Notes under the pieces: generated by a model
Told to the model about the DNA's origin: nothing
What the model saw: only the letters and a program-made list of their open reading frames with translations
Databases searched by the model: none
From: Lasiosphaeris hirsuta
Lineage: Eukaryota > Ascomycota > Sordariomycetes > Sordariales > Lasiosphaeriaceae
Length of the DNA: 64,000 bases
Assembly: GCA_030549175.1 (NCBI GenBank)
Contig: JAUKUA010000003.1
Span: forward strand, 2,356,001 to 2,420,000
Reading direction: 5' to 3'
Translations under genes and position numbers: made by a program
Part shown: in pieces, positions 33,411-45,302 of the stretch
Numbering within the stretch: position 1 is the stretch's first letter
Layout: every line of letters begins with the position of its first letter

Positions 33411-34095
33411 GGTGAAGGACCCTGTGTTGGGAAAGGGCTCGATTGGTCAATGGCGACAAATGGCTCGAAGAATGCCAGCAGATAAGTGTCAACGTTCAAG
33501 TTAAGTCAATTGTGTCGAAGCTGACGGGATCACGTATTCGTCGGCAGGTGGGCAGACACAGGACAGGGCGCTTGGACCAAGCTCCCTCATCGATCGCACA
33601 GTGAAATGTGGGGTTTGGGGTTGGCCTTGCTGAGTGACGCCAGCGACCTACCTACCTCCTGCGGGTCCGGGGCCGGGAGGTGGCCCGCTTACACCGAGTG
33701 AAACCTCCGAGCCTCCCAAATATCACCCAGGTATATTTAGGAGTAGGTTATCGTTCAATCGCAAATCTATATAGTCACGTGGCCATAGTCCATATAGAGA
33801 GAAAGTCACACGCACAAACCACAGCTAGGGCTCGCCCAACTTTGCAAAAAAAAAAGCCGTAGTTCGCTTTATCGTGGTGACAGGGCCGATCGATGTAAAA
33901 GCCTCGTGTCCCGCTCTAATGTACATTATAACACTTATACAACAACATAGAGCCGCACCATCCCAAACTCCAGCGCTCCATAGATCGAGAACCAACCCAA
34001 CCGTAATAACCCCTTCACTCAGCCGAGCGTTTCTTCTCAAGTCCCAATGTGCTCCCTCGCGCGGAGAAAAGAACCAGATGATTATGGTACGACGC
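33411..34095. other. Spacer between VPS5 start and TAF5 stop
   Basis: Both flanking genes run on the minus strand. This stretch holds the VPS5 promoter and the TAF5 3' end. A triple ACCTACCTACCT-like word occurs near 33649. No gene is visible. Confidence 0.6.
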
Positions 34096-36962
34096 TCAGC
34101 GCTCTGGGTCGTAGCATCCGCCTGCTACAACGAGATTCATGCGTGTAAACTGGACCTTCATCACCGGGGTTTTCTTGGTAGCAAAGGCACTAATCTGATC
34201 CGGTGTGATCTGAACTTCTTTACCCTTCTTCTTGCCGGAACCGCCGCTAGTTGGGCCTACCGCCGCTGCCGCAGTACTCGCACCGGCCGCCGGCGCCGCC
34301 TGGCCGCCGACGGTAATGGAGCGGCTGTCTGAAGCTGCGGCCACCGCGATACTGTCGCTAGCCGCAGCCACTCCATCCGGTTGGCCAGGCTGAGGAGGTC
34401 CAACAGCAAGAGGGTTGGCCTTTGCAGGGTCGGTAGGCAGCTCGACATCCCATAAGCGGACGGTGCCGTCAAGACCCCCCGAAACAAGCACATTCGACTC
34501 GGCGCTGAAACTGAGAGACGGGATGCCGCCCTTGCCATGGCCACGGCAGCGCTTGATGCGGGCTCCCTTCTCAATATCCCAGAAGAATATGTTTCCGCCG
34601 ATGTCGGCACTGGCCAGAATCCGGCCGTTCGGCGCGCACTGCAATGAGCTGATGTACTCGGTGTGGCCGGTGAAAATGCGTAGGCAATTGCCCGTGATTA
34701 CCGACCACATGCGAATCGACTTATCAGTCTCATCAGACGCCGAAAAGACATAGGTTCCGTTGGGATGCCACGCGATGGCCGAGATGCTAGTATCATGGCC
34801 GACCATGATCCGCTGTGCCGATGCGTGGTCTTGGGCGAAGATGCGTACTGTCTTATCCCACCCGCCCGTGGCGAAATAATGCCCATGGGGGCCCCAGAGG
34901 ACCCGCATGACCGGGCCGTCATGCGCCTTGTATACGCAGAGGCAGGACCACATCTCCAGAGACCACAGTCGCACCTGGCCGTCCGCCGAGCAAGAGAGGA
35001 GAAGTTTGGTACTGGTGTCTGGTTTCTCGCCCTCCGCGTAGATATTACGCTCCAAATTGGCAATGGAATCCGAAAACGAGACACCATAGACGGGAGCTGA
35101 ATGTCCAATCAACTTTCGGTTGTTGGCTTTCAGTTCCTTCTCACCCTCGAGAGCAGACTTTAGCGGCTTGCCATCCAAGGACCATACGCGGATATAAGAG
35201 TCCATGGTGCCGACAGCAACAAGCTGGTGGTCGTTCGAGAAATCCATGCAAGATACGCTAGCAAATCACCCTGACGTTAGCATATGCACGCAAACAACCT
35301 CGATCCAATATCCAACTTACCCTCCCAGCGTGTTGTGGAAAGTAAAGATGCAGGCAGAAACCGGTATTCCGACGCCGCCGGTGCGGCCCTCAATTCGAAA
35401 CCGGTCTCGATTCTCCCGAACCTTCTGCATCTCCATTACCACATCTCGTGCGCGCGAGGGCGGGAGAGGGAGCTCCGCTCGCGCAGGAGCGTCAGCGCTG
35501 TCTTCTCTCTTGATCTTGCGGTCGAATTCCTCAACCAGAGTAGGCCTTCCCTCAGCCGGCGGGCGCCGCTGGTCCTCCTCCTCGAGCTCCACTCGGACAT
35601 CCTCTCTCAGGTCCATCTCCATCGGAAGCGGACCCAGCTTGAGTGGCGCCGAAGAGTCGAGAAGATCCTTGTTAGAGACACCAGTGAAGACACCGGGGAT
35701 GCCTTCCTGGGCGTCGATCTCGTCCAGGTCCATGTTCTGTGTCCGCCGATAAATAGCCTCGAAGCTGTAGGGTTCAATAGGGCCTCTGGCGCTGACGTCG
35801 ACATGGCAATGGGTTTGCAAAATGTATGTGACAATTGCCCCGCCAGCGTCCGCTTCACGCTCCAAAAAGTGGAAGAGGTTCCCAGACAACGATTGATTGA
35901 GGGGGATTCTGTACTTCTGCTCTTGGTACAGCTTCATTGTCTTGTTTTCACGGATGTGCTGTGGGAGCGTAATAGTTGCAAACAAATCCAGATCTTCCCG
36001 GTGAACAGTCTCCAGCTGAGGCCGGAGCGCGTTGAGCAAGTTCTTGGCCTCATCGTTGTAGCCTTGAGTGACAAGCTCAATGTAGGAGTAGACGAAGACA
36101 GGCCAGAGAAGCTTTCTCAGCTCAAACTGCGGCATGTCAGCGAGCGAATAGGAATGGTATAGAGATATATAGACAACTTGCCTTGTAAATATCAAGGTTG
36201 TTATCGATCCAGTCTCGGAGGAGGATGAACCCTCTCAGATACTTCTTCGGGCCCGGGTCATCATTTCGGTGCACTGGGCGCCCGTCAGGTCCTAGATGGG
36301 CTGTCTCTTGTCTAAAAACAGCCTCGGTCTTTGTAAAACCCTTCTTCTTCAGGTAGTCCGTAACCTAATAACAGCGCGACGGTCAGTAATTTCATACATG
36401 GCCACGGAGGAGGGATACCCGGGCTTGGTCCGACAGAATTTGAGCTCCTGTGTTCCACGCGCACCTTGTTTCTACGTCGTGGGGGTTCCATATCTGTGGG
36501 ATAGGGAAGAGGGAAAGGTGTGAGTTGTTGACTGACGCCAGCTCAGGGAAGCCGGAATGCCAGGATATGTGTTGGGATGTGAAGGAAATACACATGATGC
36601 ATGAGAGGCTGCGCAACGCTTTGGCAGATAGAAGTAAAACCTGCGGTCTCAGGCACTGCTAACGCCGTTGTCAGACGACATTAGACAGCGCAATGGTTGT
36701 GCACTCGTTGCAGGTAAGTGGGGTTTGGGTGAATCAGCTGCAGTAAAGGCTCGAGAGGGAGGAAAGAAAACCCGTAGATGGACGGGATGAAAGAAAAATA
36801 GCACCCTACTATTTGGTTCAAGTTCTGCGCCGACGGCGGGACTGTGGTTGTTGTCGTCGTCGCGGCGCCGGCTTGGCCTGCCCCGCCTGCGGACTGAGGC
36901 GGCGCGCCGTACGAGTTTCCAGCAGCGCCCTGTCCAGCATTCTGAGTCCCGGGATTCGACAT
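34096..36962 (-). CDS. TAF5: TAF5, TFIID/SAGA subunit with LisH and WD40 repeats
   Basis: TAF5 is a scaffold of TFIID and (in fungi) SAGA in RNA polymerase II initiation. There are four exons: 36962-36810, 36364-36182, 36126-35321 and 35257-34096, giving 767 residues. Exon 1 is a Gly/Ala/Thr-rich leader. Exon 2 carries the LisH motif ([17 protein letters not shown]) and exon 3 the helical NTD2 domain ([20 protein letters not shown]). From about residue 385 there are WD40 repeats, with [55 protein letters not shown] and [16 protein letters not shown] Ser/Ala/Gly insertion follows, then a final strand near [17 protein letters not shown]. Intron 1 is 445 nt, unusually long here. Intron 2 begins GCAAGT, a GC-AG intron. 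Intron 3 is 63 nt. The gene is divergent from MED11. Confidence 0.96.
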
Positions 36963-37566
36963 GATAGGTATTGGAAGCGGTAGATGGTAATTCACGCCGG
37001 TCACCAATGAGCTGGGTGAAGGAGAGCCCGTATCTCAGGATGTCTTCCTCGTCCCCCGTCTCCAAAATTCAAGCTTTTCAGACTTTCCCAGCTAGGGATA
37101 TTGCATCAGTGCAGTTTTGCTTTATGCAAGTTAGTGCTTGCGATGAACCTGTCAAGTTGGTAATGTTGATAAAGGCTTGGCCTGGCTGTGAGTGAGGCTC
37201 AAGTTTGTTTGATGGAAATGGTTTGGAAATGTGCACGGCACCTTCCGAGAAACACGACGTCTGGACAACCTCCATGCAGCGCGCCTAGGCTGCATGGTGG
37301 TGGTCCGTGCCCCTAACCTGGCTATCAGGGGTCTTCCTTCCCCACAACATCCCAGTCGGCTTGTTCAAATGGTGGGGGGGGGGGAGGGAGGGCGATTCCA
37401 GGTGCCTGAGCTCCATCCCTCCAACTTCCAACTTCACATATTTCTGAAATCATGCCCAATACAAGTTGTTTGGCGAGCCTCAGACAGCTTGTGTTTTCGA
37501 ATCGCACCTGTATATCGTAGCCGTATAGCTCTTTTTGGACTTGAAGGTCTCAAAAGCTAGCCCGCG
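36963..37566. promoter_or_regulatory. Divergent promoter TAF5 / MED11
   Basis: 604 bp lie between the start codons of two RNA polymerase II initiation factors. A G-rich run lies at about 37371-37388. No consensus TATA box could be assigned with confidence. Shared control of the two genes is an inference from the layout. Confidence 0.5.
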
Positions 37567-38237
37567 ATGAATAGTCAACTGTCAGACCCCAATGGAGGCG
37601 CTGGAGTTGATATCCACGACCCCTTCACCACGGCTGAGCGTATCCAGCAACTGAGTGAAATCGATAAGGTACACGCCTAACCTGCCTCTCAAACACACTA
37701 CCCCATGTGCAGAAATTCTCTAACAAACCCCCGCAGGACATCGCCTCTCTCCTCCAACACACCAGCGACGCCCTCCGCAGCGTCGCGAAACCGCCTGAGT
37801 CCGAGTCCAGCCCCAATTCCGAAAACAGCTCTATGGCAATGACGTCAGCAATTACTGCCATCACCAACTTCAAAGACATCCAAAACGAGTTCATCAACAC
37901 GCTCGACCGCATCGACAAGCAGCTCAAGCGGCAAATCTACGCTCTCGAAGAGGCCGGCATCATCACCCTCCGCGCATCGGATCAGCAATCAGGGGCCGAA
38001 GGTGGCGGGGCCACAGGTGGTGGCGATGGTGGAGGCGGCGGCCGGGCGAAAGAGATCATGGCTCGGCTGGACCCCGACGGCGTGGGACGGTATGGCGCTC
38101 TGGATGTTGGGCAGCTGAATATGGCTAGCAGCACGGTTGAGAGGGACATGGAGGGCGAGTTGTGGGCAAAGGCGAGGGGACAACTGTCCAATGTCGCGGC
38201 AGAGCGGGCAAGTGGCGCGGATCGGATGCAGGAGTGA
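37567..38237 (+). CDS. MED11: Mediator head subunit MED11
   Basis: There are two exons, 37567-37668 and 37737-38237, with a 68-nt intron, giving 200 residues. The conserved N-terminal helices are AERIQQLSEIDKDIASLL and HTSDALRSVAKP, followed by the helix pair around TNFKDIQNEFINTLDRIDKQ and KRQIYALEEAGII, matching MED11, which pairs with MED22 in the Mediator head and contacts TFIIH. The C-terminal half has a Gly-rich loop (about 125-140) and a polar helix, both typical extensions in filamentous fungi. The first exon must be spliced to join SEIDK to DIASLL. Confidence 0.88.
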
Positions 38238-38681
38238 TGAGGCGGGCAGGTACATAGCTTCTACTTTCTAACGCATGACTTGGAGTTTTAGACGGAACGG
38301 AAAAGGGGGCAGGTCTGCTGGCTGTCATAATTTTTTTTTACCCGAGGAACACGCACATAATGCATTGACTTCACTGGGGTACAATCAGACCCAAACACGA
38401 TACACCCGAGTTTTCTGTTCTTGAACGCGAAAAGTCGAGAGAATTTGACCTTTGTTATAAAATACTTGGAACTCGAACTGACACCAAATCACTGAGGGCC
38501 CGAAAAGATCTCGATCCCCAATTTATGTGCCAGAGAGCCGCCCCACAGAGCCAGGTGACCAGCTGAAAGAGGCCCTATCATGTGCTCGACCACTTCATGT
38601 GCCCTTGGAGGTAGGTTTGCCGACCAACCCATCATGAAATAGATAGAATGTGCCACCATTTTGCCAAATTTCGTTGCGGAA
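38238..38681. other. Convergent spacer MED11 / secreted-protein gene
   Basis: 444 bp of AT-richer DNA with a T8 tract near 38331. It probably contains both 3' untranslated regions. No gene is seen. Confidence 0.55.
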
Positions 38682-39383
38682 TCAGGACTGGCAGAGCTTG
38701 TCGTATCCACCGGCTCCAATGTTGTCGGCGGACAGCTCAAACTCCGAGAGATGGAGGCTTTGTCTGCAATCAGCTTGATCCCATCCGGAGAGCTATCAGG
38801 GTTACTTACATGGCGTCAAACAGGACGCAGCTGAGGTGCTCCGTACCAGTGCCAACCTCTTCTGTACAAAATCACCCAAGTTAGCCCAGTCTACCATCTT
38901 TCAGTGGTTACACGCAACCTACCGTACGAAACAAAGTACGAGATGCACTTCGTCGCCGCGTTGCAGGTGTACTGGCACTTGAAAGCACCGTAGGGGTCAG
39001 AGGTGTGGCTGAAAGCCATGTACTACCCACCACCAACCACAATCAGTTTCCTCATCACTCTCCAAAATAGACGGTTTGCAGCAGAGGAAACTCACGTGCG
39101 GACCTGAGACCAAGTGCTGGTCGTACCACTCCTTTCTCACCACGTACGAGGTCCAGTTCGCTGCCGGCTTGACAAGCGTGTAGTGGTCGATAGGGTAGTC
39201 GGCCGGATGCTGCTTCGAGGCGGGGACACCGTTGGTGCAGGTCGCTGCGAGTACGGCGCTCGTCATGGTCCGCTGGATATGCGAGCGGGCGTCCTTCATG
39301 CCGAGCCGAGGGGCAGCGACGGCCGCGAGCGTGACGGCAGCCCACATGAGCCAGAGCAGCATCTTGAAGAGATTGGAAGCCAT
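38682..39383 (-). CDS. Small secreted cysteine-containing protein, function unknown
   Basis: My model has four exons: 39383-39096, 39022-38923, 38861-38810 and 38763-38682 (introns 73, 61 and 46 nt), giving 173 residues. The N-terminus MASNLFKMLLWLMWAAVTLA followed by AVAAP is a strong signal peptide with a likely cut near residue 25. The mature part has cysteines in AATCTNG, FKCQYTCNAATKCISYF, HLSCVLFDA and the terminal YDKLC, so disulfides are likely, and one N-glycosylation sequon (NWTS). The pattern is familiar from unnamed secreted proteins of filamentous fungi, with a C-x3-C cluster and a GGYDKLC end, but I recognise no enzyme domain. If the third intron were retained, an unrelated basic tail would replace the last exon. 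An extracellular or vacuolar role is possible. Confidence 0.7.
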
Positions 39384-40644
39384 TGCAATACGAGGTTGGT
39401 GAGTTCGCCTAGGTGGATGAGTGTGTTGTAGGGAAAGACGTGAAGAGGTCAGGGAAAAGGTGGCGAGGTAGAGATGTGGCGAAGATAAGAAGGTGCCTCG
39501 AATATTCCGAATTGCTTTTCTAGAATCAAGGGAAAACTGGGGCTAATTGGCGGGTTTCTAAGTTAGGATGAAATGTGTGCGGTCTGGCCAATCTGGTTCA
39601 CGATCCTGCCCCAAATTACATTGGTTGTTGTTGTAGCCCCGAGGATATATCTAGGAAGGCGCAAACAGGGAGGAAATCTCATGCCTCACGGTCACCTCCT
39701 GCCTTCACCAAGGTATGTCGAACGAGAAACTAAAGAAGGCAATAACGGCAGGGGAGGAAGAGAGCTCCTGTTACAGAACAAACACCAAACCGCGTCCTTC
39801 CACACCTCCCAGCATCGGCGGGATTCAGCCTGGCCGCCGGCGAGCCTTCGCTCACCCGGGAGGCGAAGGTAGTTACATTTCTCATGAAACACGTTGCGCA
39901 AGACTGCAGAGGCTGGAAAGGCTCGCCAGGTACTGGTGGATGCTTATCCTCAAAGCTGACAGGCAACACACTCGGACGGCCACTTTCTCGGTATCCATCA
40001 TGCTATGTACAACCGCCCACTGTGTCACCAGTCAATCTGCAGAGTATCTGACATGCAGCACATCACATTGTCCTTTGCATATGGCATGTCCATTGCCTCA
40101 CGTATCCCCCATGGTTGGAGGCCTGCTCGGTCAACCACAACTCAAGTCGCGGCGAAACCAGACGGTGGCCAGCACACTGATGTCTATTGATTCACAGCCA
40201 CCGAGTGCACAATCCATCTATCTGCACATCCCAGTTTCACCACGTAGCACAAACTAACTCACCAAACCATCTCTCGGATCGGAAGCGGGTACTTGCACAA
40301 TCAGCTCTCCAAGACTCCTGTGCTATCGGTCTCATCATCAAACAAGCTATCGTCGGCCGATATGCAGCATCACAATCAATCCTCCAACACAACTCAAGTC
40401 ACCACCAGCAGAATAGAAGCCGGGCCTGTAGACTGAAAAGAAAATCTTATTAGGTATCGGTTGCTTGCCTGTCCCCCTATTTGAGGATTAATACCCGTCC
40501 CATCAGCCAAGAGACTTACTCCTCGGCTTCATCTCACCTTCCATGAAACCCGAACAAGCCCTTCAACACCAGTATGGTTCACACACTCCCCTCCTTGCCT
40601 GCTCAATAGATGACAGAGCTTAGTTGCGCTACCTAAACCTCAAT
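39384..40644. other. Intergenic region without a gene
   Basis: 1.26 kb between two minus-strand genes: the promoter of the secreted-protein gene and the 3' flank of the vacuolar protease. Frames up to about 180 codons exist but are Thr/Ser/His-rich with no family resemblance. Confidence 0.5.
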
Positions 40645-43600
40645 TCAGACTTTGAAAGTCTTCCGGCCCTCAACCAACCCCACAGCCACCTTGGTAATGC
40701 CTGCCCATGTCGGCGAGAATGTGAGCGCCTCCTCTAGTGCAGGGATCGTGCCAGCAACATTGGCATCGCTCCAGTTGCAGATAACGGTGCCGTCTAGACC
40801 CGAGTCTCTCTGCTTCAGCTCACCGTCGCCGTCCTTCTTCTCAGCATCCGGCGATATGAATGCCTGGTTATCGGTATCCTTCCACTCCACGTTGACAATC
40901 CATGGCTCATCCCACTTCCTGTGCCAAAGCTTGATGTTGTCTATTCCACCCTCTGGAAACTGACCAAACCGGTCATCCCAAGGGGAGCTACCCTCAACGG
41001 CGATACTAGAGACGGGTCTCTTGAACAGGAGGAAGCAGGATTTGGTGTTGGTTGCACTGATCTCAATTTGTGCGCTGTTCCCATCATTCCGGGTAGAGTT
41101 TATCGCTATCAGACCTGAATAGCTCTCCTCGGGAGGCACTCCATCCGGCAAGTCGTTACTCAGCTTGGGCGGCACCGATGATCCATCGTAGCAACACGTC
41201 ACTAACCCCGATCGCAAGGATGGTTCGCCACAGCTAACGTCCCTGCCAGATGCCGACGGTATCTCGGCAATGATAGGACGGACGTACGCTTCGAGACCGG
41301 TATAGCAAACCTTGTTCTCGTTGGTGTCGAGGTTGATCGACTGGAGGAAGTAGGCATTGTAGCGGTTGTTGGCCGAGAAGGGGAAAACCGCAAGGTTGTA
41401 GATGAGAGTGGTAACAAAGACGACAAGCAGAAACACGGGTATATGGTGAGTGACGCGATGTATGAATGGAGTCAGGGGGAGGATAATTAGGACGGTAAAT
41501 GCAAAGACAATCAGATATGGAAGCAAAAGTTTGCTTCCATCTGCGCCAGTCTGGTGAACTGCATCCGTCAACATCAGTCCGGTCTGCCCCGCCAGGATGA
41601 TGATGAAGGGGCCAAGCAGGAGAAATTGCAAAAACCACACCCATGAGGGTAGGTTTCCGGACCAATCCTGCTCATGCTCGTACGGCTCGCCATCCTCATC
41701 GTCGTGCTTGCGAGCCCGGTTTACTAGTGCCGAGATGGAGCGACGGTAGGTCGTTGCAAACGTTGTCCGAATGCGGTCCCCTGTAGCATCACCACCTACA
41801 AGCGGCGTCCGCTCGGTTGGTCCTTCGTCGTCCGAGTCATCACCATCTCCATTTTCTTGATTTGGAACGAGAGAGGATGTTGCTGCCGAAGCGTTGGAGT
41901 CCCGTGTTGTGGGAGGCTTCAGTGATTCGTGGCGAGGTATGGCGGGGAGCTGCGAGATGTAGTCGGAATGAGGGACTGCCTGGAACAGATCTCTTGCCTC
42001 GTGGTTCTCCCGGACTTGTTGGCCCCAGGTAGTCTTCTTCGGCAAAGCAAAAAGCTCGCAGAGAGAGATAAAAGCAGCCAAGAAAACAGCAGACTGAAGG
42101 AAAACAAACATGTAACCTGCACCAATCCTGAGTCGATCTTCCAGGACTGTAACCGCCACCAAAACCACCCAACCGATGATGAACAGCCAAATGATGACAT
42201 AACCGCGATGGAGCGCACTCGGCCGCGCAAAGTTTGCGCTTCGCATAACCGACCAAAAGGTGAAGTAGAAGAGCGAGACCATCATAGCCCATCTGTTTAT
42301 ACTGTAAGCAACATGCCTGGGCCATCACGAGAACGGCGGGATACGTACACAGAAAATCGACTACCGTGAATGATAAACGGGTTCACCTTCTTAAGCAGGA
42401 GAGCAGAACCGAGTGTCAAAGCTCCGGCCACCGTGATGGCGATTGGAAATCGGAAGAGACCCCGCCATCCACCAACCGAGACAGTTTCGTAGTCAGGCTG
42501 ATCATAGGTCCTGACGCTCGACGTGAAGAAGTAGTACTTGTCCAGTTTGTGGAGAATATAGGTGATTACGACCAGGATCAGCGGCGTCGCCACCAATACC
42601 GTGAGCGACCAAGCGAACATGCCACGCAGGCCAAAGAGCACAAATCCCTTGCCGAACAGATCGAACCAAACGCCGTCGCTTGGGCTTCCGTTCGGTACCT
42701 TGCTACGGGCCCCGTCAGCCCGGGGACCGATGAAAGTGTTTCCAGTATCGCTTGAGAGAGCGCTGGAGGTGTGTATAGAAGCAGACAGCATGTGCCAGAG
42801 ACTGTCTCGGGAGGTATGCGTGGCATCATCGTGGTTGGTGTGGTATCTTGAACGGGGCTTGAAAAAGGCTAGATCAAGGCCTCGTTGTCCATATATGGGG
42901 TGAAGGACCGCGTAATCGGTCTCGCTCCTGATGACACCCAGGCCAAACGCATCAGATGCGATTACGGTTCCGAAGGGATCTGATGAGCCGGCATATGCAG
43001 CAGTGACCTCTCTGTCGGTTGTCCGGAATAGAATGGCTCGTCCTCCAGCGCCGGCACCTTCGAGATTCAGGAATGTGTGGATGAATGGTAGGAGCGGACT
43101 CTGGCCCAGCGCTCGGGCACCATAGAGGTAGTCTTCCTCTCCGTTGTTGAGCATCACCACAATACCCCTTTCCGGCTGGTTTTCCGGGTGAGTGAAATAC
43201 TGGATAACCTGCAAGCAAGTTACCACGCCCATTCCGTCATCGGTTGCACCAAAACCGGTGGAGACACTGCGGGAAAAGTTAGTTTGTCTCCTCTCATAGT
43301 AGCCGGCGATATGGGGTGGGAGGGCCTTACGAGTCGTAATGAGCGTTGACTAGAGTGAGACCCTTCTCGTTGCGTCTTGCTTCTTGAACGCCATCGGCAC
43401 GCCACCAGTTTCCCTTGTCGTCCTGCTTACCCCTGATGTAAGCAAGAATGTTGGTGCCCTCGAAATATGCTGCCATGCCCGCGGGGGACTTTTGACCAGG
43501 CGCCACCCCTGAAGGGCCCGCCCCCATAAGGAGAGTACAGTTGGATGTCAAATCGTTGAACACGGTGACTGCATAATCTGAATCGTCTGTGTCCGGATCA

Positions 43601-43946
43601 AGTCTGGGCGCCCAGTTAGTGCAAAACAAGTCATACATAAACCTCCAGCTAACACGCACCCGTCCGTATTCCATGACACGCCATTCCCGTCAAGAGTCGA
43701 TGCGACTCTCTGAAGAAGAAAATTGCGAACATCGTCATTGTAGTGACTGTTGTAGGGGTGGTAGGCCTTAGTTAGGGTTGTGAGATCGAACCAGGCCTGG
43801 GTAAGATTGACCCCGTCGTAAGGCGACTGGGATGGCGCTGGAGGGGGGTTCTCGTTGAGAATGACAATCGGAATCAATAGGGCCAAGTAAACGAGAGTTG
43901 TCCAGAAGGTAACCGGGCCCGGCCGGAATGAGATTGGGTTCAGCAT
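40645..43946 (-). CDS. PFF1: Vacuolar membrane protease (M28 family, PFF1-like)
   Basis: This is a multi-pass membrane metallopeptidase of the vacuole. There are four exons: 43946-43660, 43603-43331, 43266-42349 and 42301-40645 (introns 56, 64 and 47 nt), giving 1044 residues. I start at [17 protein letters not shown], which matches the family's N-terminus and first transmembrane helix. The upstream in-frame Met, 17 codons earlier, fits less well. The lumenal M28 domain shows two-zinc ligands in [15 protein letters not shown] and LNNGEED, plus [11 protein letters not shown]. Membrane helices follow ([82 protein letters not shown]), interrupted by a long polar loop (about 530-640) with ERTPLVGG. 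The C-terminal about 270 residues form a lumenal domain. Yeast PFF1 has no firmly known substrate. Confidence 0.95.
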
Positions 43947-44735
43947 TGTGATGTAAGCAAACAAGCTGCCCGAGGTGCCGTAGGCGGTAAGCTCCACAGG
44001 AAGATGAGCTGGGGGAGTCGACCCGAGCGGCTCGAGGCAGACACGGCAAAGGCCGCCTTGCTAATATTGTTCACAGGCCGAGTAGCGAATACACCAATGA
44101 CATAAAGGGGTGTAATTTGGGGTACCGTTCAAAGTGTCAAAAAGCTGGGTCGTGCAAAAGACACATAGGAGTGACAGCACAAGCTCAATGAGCTGCGAGG
44201 TATGAGCCGCGAGCTTGTTTGGGGAAGCTGTCCGCGTTGGAGCTGTAGTTTTGGTGAGAAACGGAACGTCTGTTGACAACGAAGGACGTTCTTGTCGGCA
44301 ATCAATGGAAAAAAATGAGGCCACTGGAATGGAAAGTCCCAATGAGTTCCTGCCGCTGGCAGCTTGGTGACGGTAGGAGCAAGGAGTCAAGGGAAGAGCA
44401 GCCTCAAGCACCCATTTTGCAAGGAAGCATGTATATACAGGCCCCCGCTGGTTTGACGCGTGCCGCCTACGGGTAGATCTTACCTTACCTAACCTAGCGG
44501 CTTCTAGTGCATGGGTATGTCAGCCCACATGCTCCGGGCTGCACCCGTGGACCCCACTTACGTACCCCAAGCATCCGGTGGAGTTAATCCGTTCCAAGGG
44601 TGGACGGGACCTATCTCAACGACGATAACTTGAGCACACCCCAACACATCTTGTCGTCGTTGATCACCATGGAAGGGAACCGAGCTATAGCTCGAGCTGA
44701 ACCCGGGAATTCAGAGCAGTTGCGATGAAGACAAA
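43947..44735. other. Spacer upstream of the vacuolar protease
   Basis: This includes the protease promoter and the 3' flank of the Nudix gene. A TACCTTACCTAACCTAG word cluster lies near 44482-44499. No gene is recognised. Confidence 0.5.
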
Positions 44736-45302
44736 CTACAAAACACCGACGCGTGAATATTCCTCCCTCACAACCTCCCTCATCTCATCGGTAATTCTCA
44801 GCTGCCGCAAGTCCTCCTCCGCAGCCCACACGTTCTCCGAATGCTCGCCCTCGCTCACAACCACCTCTTCACTTCCCGACTCCGACACCACGTAGTTCAG
44901 CTGGATCGCCCGCTTTAAGACGACCTCCCCATTTTTGCCAACCTTCTCCGTAGAATACAACATCGGCTTCAGCTCGGCCCGAAAGGCCGTGACCACCAAG
45001 CCGGTTTCTTCCCACGCCTCGCGGACAGCAGCGTGCCTGATGCTCGCGTCCTCGAAGTCAACCTTGCCCCCGGGGATCTCGAACACCCCAGGAAAGTAAG
45101 CTTCGTTGTCACCCCTTTTTAAAAGTAAAAGGCGGGGTTTGCCGGTGTTGTAGCGAAAGATGGCAGCCCCGACCACGAATTTGTCATATTGTTGTCCGTC
45201 AGGTGAGTAATTATTCGCAACGGAGACTTGGCGAGAAGCCGTGAGTATCGAAGCATCGATAGTGGGATCAATGGCGATGTCGTTGATGTGAATTGCATCC
45301 AT
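44736..45302 (-). CDS. Nudix hydrolase
   Basis: This is a single exon of 188 residues. A Nudix domain spans about 40-165: FVVGAAIFRY, then LLLLKRG, the substrate-side FPGVFEIPGGKV and the Nudix helix with AAVREAWEETGLV. The glutamates of REAWEE that bind metal are intact. The spacing between the leading GG and the REXXEE block is one residue longer than the textbook box, as in other fungal members I know. Nudix enzymes hydrolyse nucleoside diphosphates linked to another group; the substrate here cannot be told. The start follows a run of stops; DAIHINDIAIDPTIDA before the domain is a short extension. Confidence 0.88.
   Translation of the reverse strand: MDAIHINDIAIDPTIDASILTASRQVSVANNYSPDGQQYDKFVVGAAIFRYNTGKPRLLLLKRGDNEAYFPGVFEIPGGKVDFEDASIRHAAVREAWEETGLVVTAFRAELKPMLYSTEKVGKNGEVVLKRAIQLNYVVSESGSEEVVVSEGEHSENVWAAEEDLRQLRITDEMREVVREEYSRVGVL

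Noticed and set aside
35284..36162. 292-codon plus-strand frame opposite TAF5
   Set aside because: Covers exactly the antisense of the TAF5 NTD2 exon and shows no family signature.
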